Below, one piece after another: positions 59,369-64,000 of a stretch of DNA of 64,000 bases. Each line of letters begins with the position of its first letter. Position 1 is the stretch's first letter. Position numbers and translations under genes: made by a program. The DNA is from Asterella californica (taxonomy: Eukaryota > Streptophyta > Marchantiopsida > Marchantiales > Aytoniaceae): assembly GCA_036924285.1 (NCBI GenBank), contig JAYKYS010000004.1, positions 19,314,001-19,378,000 of the forward strand, read 5' to 3'. Below the pieces are notes generated by a model. That model was given only the letters and a program-made list of their open reading frames with translations. It was not told the DNA's origin and did not search any database.

Positions 59369-61596
59369 TCATTGCTCGTTCTCATACACCTCCTTCAAAA
59401 TAATGTTGATCTCTGATCCGTGATCCACAAGTGCAGGTACCGATTCAGAAAGTCCTCCAAGTCGAACTTGCATCTCAGTCGTCGCACATGCCCAATGATT
59501 CTGTTTGAAATCACTGTTTGTGCTTGACTTATCCTCCTCAAAGTCTTCATTTTCATTCTCAACAACAGCAGGACCAGCAACCCATGCTTCATACTTATCA
59601 TCTCTGAGCCCGTCAATACCAATAGCATCTACTGCTCCAACCCTCTGACTACTTACTTGTTCAGCCAACACATGTCTCTTTCTCTTCACGATGTCAATTA
59701 TCAACTCATGAAACTCTCTCTTTGCGATATCAAGTACCTCACGAAGAGTAAACTCAACTCTAGCATCCAAAATGCGTTGCTCCAGAATAGTACGCATGTT
59801 TGTTGCTGTTTCGATGTTTACTGCCAACTTGTAAGCCGGAGCCTTCACCTTCTCTTGTGCTGTAAAATTCTTCTCCCGTACTTTCTCAGTAGCAGTAGCC
59901 TCCTACGGCAAATCTTGTACACCTTCCATAGGATCTACTGTAGGTGGTGGAGCTATAGAGGTAGAGGATATATCCTCTGCAGCATGAAACCTATCAGTTG
60001 GTACAAATGGTGATGGTTCCGCTGCTCTCCTCCTCATAACTCTTCGACGGTCACTGTCATCAGGTACTCCTGCATCTAAGTCAGAAGCATCTCGTCATCT
60101 TTTGTCTTCCACCATGACATCTTGTTCACTGCTTGCTTCAAAAAATGCTCGAACAGAAGTTGCATCTACTGGGTCTCTCCATCCAGTAGTTCTCCTGATG
60201 CTTTCTGCACCCCTCTTCATCATTTCAATTGAAACTTGAGCAGCTTGCTCAACTATTGTTGGATTAGATCGCACTTCAACTCTTCCAGTATACACATTAG
60301 CTTCCGTAGAGCCCGCAGTCATTGCTGTAGTGTTTACTCCAATAAGTGCGAGGAGTAAACTCCTCATTCCTCCTCTTCCAAAACTCGTGTTCAAAGGTTG
60401 ACTTGTAGCGGTTAGATGCAACCTGTTGTTTTGATAATTGACTACGCCCTCTTGCAAAGCAACCGCTAGGTCTTGACAATCTCTTCTGAGATGATCTGGA
60501 CTGTCGCACCAAATACATCTCTTGGTAAAGGTTCCTCTTACAGATCGAACACCTAGCACGACTGATGGTTGGTCTCTCCTCAGATCTGTCATCTCAACTC
60601 TCAAATCTCTCAACTGTTGCGTGAGCTCTTCAATCAGGTTATTTTGATTTCAGTTCTCAACAAGTCTCTGCTGCTGTCTAGGCTCTTTTTGTGATGAGAT
60701 AGGCACTGCAGGCGCTTGAGGAACCACTTGGGGAACCACTACATGTGCTTGAGGAATCACTATAGGTGCCTGAGGTATTATAAGAGGAACTATTGGAACC
60801 TGAGGAGCTACTCTCTATTCTGACAAGGTTTATAGTTGCACTGCCATCCTACCACGACGTTGTCTAGAAAGAGTAGATACTGCTTCCTCCACTCTTCTCC
60901 AATCAGATGTAACTCCTTCTTCAACTCCACAATCAGCGAACATGAAACAAAGTCTGTCTACTGGAAACTCATCCAGAGTCCCTAAGAACAACTCCGTCTT
61001 CCTAGCATCTAGTGTCAATCTCTCTAGACCAGAAAGATGAGAGTATCTCTTGTCGAATTCACGAATCATCTCATTCAATCTTATGGTACGTCCAGGCTGA
61101 CGCTCTATCCAATCAATGAGGGTCCTTTTGGTGACTCTTTCAAAATCTTTTTCTAGAAACTCTTCTCTTAGTGCATGTTCAAACAAAGTTCATCCACCTA
61201 GATGTCTCATCTATAGAATTCTCACCTTCTCCCTTAGTTCAGGAATAACAATAAACAATAAAGCTCAAATTATCTCAACTTCAGGTGTCTTGACCAACTC
61301 CATCTCACCCACATACTCCCTCAGGTATCTAATAACGTCTCTCTCATCAAATCGTTCACATCTATCAACAACTACTTGTAGCACTTTTGTAGATTTCTTC
61401 TCAGCTCCTCCAATTGCAGGTTGCTGTTGAATCAGAGCAGCCAAAGCCTGAAGAATATGAGCTGTATCAACAGTGGATTGTGCACTTGTTATTGGAACTA
61501 CAATAGGTCCTCCTTGAGAACCTACCCCATCTTGACCAAGAGTCCCTTAAACAGGGCCACCTTGAGCAATAGTAACACCCTTGACGGTAGCACCAT
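59369..61596 (-). pseudogene. Element E gag-protease, decayed
   Basis: Gag begins near ATG 61594-61596 and is broken by stops and frameshifts. Recognisable pieces are ERVTKRTLIDWIERQPGRTI (about 61090-61150), LTLDARKTELFLGTL and the knuckle CIWCDSPDHLRRDC (60476-60517). The segment before the protease (REVLDIAKREFHELIIDIVK) and the protease motif ALVDHGSEINII (DHGSE at 59411-59425) follow. The protease C-terminal half is broken; SYITAVRMETK-like remnants lie near 59170-59210. Confidence 0.85.
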
Positions 61597-61650
61597 GATC
61601 CGTCTTCCCCACTCAATCTAACCAATTCTCCAAACCAATCACCCCAATAT

Positions 61651-61668
61651 CTCTCAGTGGAAGCACCA
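61651..61668 (-). other. Element E primer-binding site candidate
   Basis: Identical in sequence and near-identical in placement to A's (minus strand TGGTGCTTCCACTGAGAG), 4 bp from the LTR. Confidence 0.65.
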
Positions 61669-61672
61669 GATA

Positions 61673-62448
61673 TGTCGTGGTGAGAGTTTTTCTTCGGGAG
61701 GACGGACCTCCTGACTGTGACTGATTCTGAAAGTGATCAGAAGAAAAACAGACTGTCACCAACTCAAATTTGATCTCTTGCATCCACCAAATCAAACCAG
61801 ACACTCAAAAATGTGCACATAGGTCTTTCACGACTCAATAAACTTTATTCCAATATCAATTTTACTACCAAAATCTTCAGTGATCAAAAACCTCTCTTCT
61901 CACTCCTGCACGCCTCTCCTCTGCTCTCAATCCCATTCTCTGTTCATCAGATTCACCTCCAAAACAATCTAGTAGATGAATTCAGACCCCTAACTCTTAT
62001 TCCTCTCTCTGCGTCAACCTCCCAACTGAAATCTCTCAGAAATTTGATCCAATGACGATCAAAAGTCCTTCATAGACTATCAAACGATCTCTACTCAATA
62101 AGACTTCCTCCTGTCCATTCAAAAAGTACTTTTCCCTCCAAAACAATATAATAGACAAAGTTCAAGCTCCTAAACACTTGTCCCTCTCTTTGCGACGACC
62201 TCTCAATTCAATTCTCTCAGAAATTTGATCTCCTCAGTTCCAAGCTTCTCCTTCGCGTCTCCGATAGCTCCTCTATGGAAAAAATAGAATATCCTCTTAC
62301 GTAACGTTTCACGCAATGTCGACTGTTCTCTTCAAACCTTAACACCCATGCTGAGCTAGAGTCCTTATATTATTTACGTAACAATCAAACAGACCCCTTT
62401 CTAAGCTAGCCCCTTGTTAAAATGAAAGTTTCTCAACTCTCGATGACA
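61673..62448 (-). repeat. Element E 5' LTR (about 776 bp)
   Basis: Begins TGTCGTGGTGAGAG on the plus strand next to the primer-binding site. The outer end is inferred at CTCTCGATGACA (62448), which roughly mirrors the start. No second copy exists in the window, so the outer boundary is tentative. It is unlike the A and B LTRs beyond the terminal TGTCG. Confidence 0.55.
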
Positions 62449-64000
62449 TCTTGATGCCACTTTGAATATACTCACAAGCCTCCAATGTAGGCCGAAGTCC
62501 TTACACTTATGAGGTCACTCCACCGGACTTACAGCCCCCATATGCGCACCAAGTATCTCTCATGGTATATTCAAGGTGACATGCGTAGACTTAGGCCAGG
62601 AAGCCCACGATTAAGGGAGATATTGATCTCTCACCCTAGATATGCAAGACGTGGTTGCATACTCAACATAGACTCCTTTCCAGGAGGTCAACATGCCGGA
62701 ATAGGAAACACAGGCCAGGGAGAATTGATCTTGAGATCACTTTCTTCTTAGGTGGGCGCCCTATCACGGGGATGATCTCTGTTTTCGTTCAAAAAGGAAA
62801 TACAGTTGATACATATACTCTAAGGAAAATTGTCTGTAAAGTCTTTACTAGCTTTTCTTACACTAACTTCTCTGTATAACTCCGTTTTTTAGTGAATGAG
62901 GAGTCAAAACTATAGTATTCACGAACACCTACGCACTCACACAGGCAGAATATGAGTTCGAGGCACGAGCCAGAATCGACAGATTTCACTCTTTCGCACT
63001 TTTCATCACTTAAGACTTGTACTAACTATTACCTAGAACGTCTTTTCTTGAAACCAAAAGTATGAAGGCGCTCTTCTTGACGAGCTCTGCATTCTGGAAC
63101 TTTTTGTCCCCTTCAGGGTGATATTTCAACCCAAGCTAGGGGCAGCTTGTCAAGCATAGCCCCAGCTTAGCTCCGGCCTAGCTTGATAAGCTAGGGTGCA
63201 GCTTCTTGAACAAATGTCAGTTGAGTGTTTTCTGAAGTTCCGTTTCATCATGTAGAATGCCGTGCACTATGACAGCATTGTCCAACGTTGTCTATTTTTT
63301 GCACGATGTGTTGTAAGAAGAAGTGGATATTTTGTAAATATTTCAAAGTAATAAAACCCGTGGTGAGAGCGACCTTTTAATTATACGCATATCGTGCATA
63401 TTGGGAGAGTGAGAGGCTATAAATTGTGGGGGGTTATGAAATAGTTTTCATTTTTCTGCGAGAAGGAGGGTCTTAATATTTCACTGGAAGTGCTATAACT
63501 GAGGAAGGAGTTTAAATGGAGCACATTTTTAATATACTTTGATTTTTACAACAAAGAAATGATTGAATGCGTATTGAGCAGAAGGTGAAGACGCAACTGC
63601 TCTCCGGTAGAGTGTTATATACGAGTAGTTGAATGAACTCTTTCTTGTTTTTGTTGCAGTTTGCAATACATTTCTCAGTCATACCACTATGGATGTAAAC
63701 ACTCTTATCTTATATATTTGTGTACTTTTTTGTTTGAGATAGATCCAAGACATAAGCGTTTTCTCGTTTACAAGCACCCTAAACCCTATATCCTCATGTA
63801 TGCTGAAGGGTATATGCAAGATGTTATTTTAACTATTTTTCCTGATTTCTTTTTGTTTCGCTGTTCATTTGACAGAGAATTCTAGAGTTAGATGTATGTT
63901 AGATTTGAACCATAGTTGATGTGTCTTTAGTTCTATTTTTTGGCAGTAGATCTCATTCTTTCGAAGACTCATTGATAATAGGTGTCAATTGGGAGGGAGA
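62449..64000. other. Intergenic, nothing recognised
   Basis: No coding motif is recognisable; the frame 62509-62751 has no family signature. Near 63137-63200 AGCTTG/CAAGCT words form an imperfect stem (CAAGCTAGGGGC against GCCCCAGCTTA). Confidence 0.5.

Larger units (their letters stand above)
56556..62448 (-). mobile_element. Gypsy element E, 3' end lost, related to A and B
   Basis: The element is read on the minus strand. 5' LTR 61673-62448, primer-binding site 61651-61668, gag-protease, RT-RNase H and the start of integrase, ending abruptly at 56556 within the HHCC finger. Many stops and frameshifts make it older than A and B. The 3' integrase, polypurine tract and 3' LTR are missing. Confidence 0.88.

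Noticed and set aside
62509..62879. Plus-strand frames at the right side, with an SWYIQG word suggestive of a LINE endonuclease
   Set aside because: No second catalytic motif (QE-K) at the expected distance.
1..64000. CRISPR arrays, bacterial operons, rRNA genes
   Set aside because: No regularly spaced repeats or rRNA signatures were seen; the gene structure is eukaryotic.

Overview
The window looks like repeat-dense nuclear DNA of a land plant or close streptophyte; I cannot fix the species. Two things point there. One is a Ty1/copia element whose primer-binding site matches plant initiator tRNA-Met (TGGTATCAGAGC). The other is a nuclear gene split by seven GT-AG introns, for a membrane protein of the plastid/cyanobacterial DUF2232 type with a transit-peptide-like N-terminus. 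That gene (14164-16650, minus) is the only host protein gene I can support. Nearly everything else recognisable is a transposable element or its wreckage.

Left part (1-11 kb): a copia element runs off the left edge (gag-pol minus, right LTR 2251-2487). It is followed by AT-rich DNA with a perfect 22-bp hairpin, a degenerate GGTTT-type repeat (5745-6330), a LINE endonuclease scrap (7500-7711, plus) and a decayed gypsy-type gag (7840-8820, minus). Middle (11-20 kb): a 261-bp tandem duplication, the intact host gene, then AT-rich DNA. From 20.4 to 31.1 kb: a dead gag present twice in tandem (21608-23480, plus), and a gypsy fragment 'F' (about 23500-31078, minus). F has RNase H and integrase, about 2 kb of non-coding DNA, and a downstream coiled-coil accessory ORF. 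It is unusually rich in GAAGAC/GTCTTC. From 31 to 35 kb: AT-rich small repeats and a remnant of a non-LTR retrotransposon endonuclease of the restriction-like type.

Right part (35-62 kb): a nest of gypsy elements. A plus-strand element D was broken in its gag by element A (35379-54214, minus). A was later broken twice: a solo LTR 'C' sits in its integrase (37443-38757) and a whole element B (44879-53399) sits in its 5' LTR. Flanking 4-bp duplications support the two secondary insertions. Paired LTRs differ by about 2.3% in A and about 1% in B (hand counts), agreeing with the nesting order. D is cut off at about 56560, where a related, more decayed minus-strand element E begins and runs to its LTR at 61673-62448. 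A, B and E form one family: a CCHC gag, a conserved domain before the protease, a protease with DHG instead of DTG/DSG, an FLDD reverse transcriptase, RNase H and an integrase. None of the polyproteins is fully intact, though B's integrase and A's gag are open.
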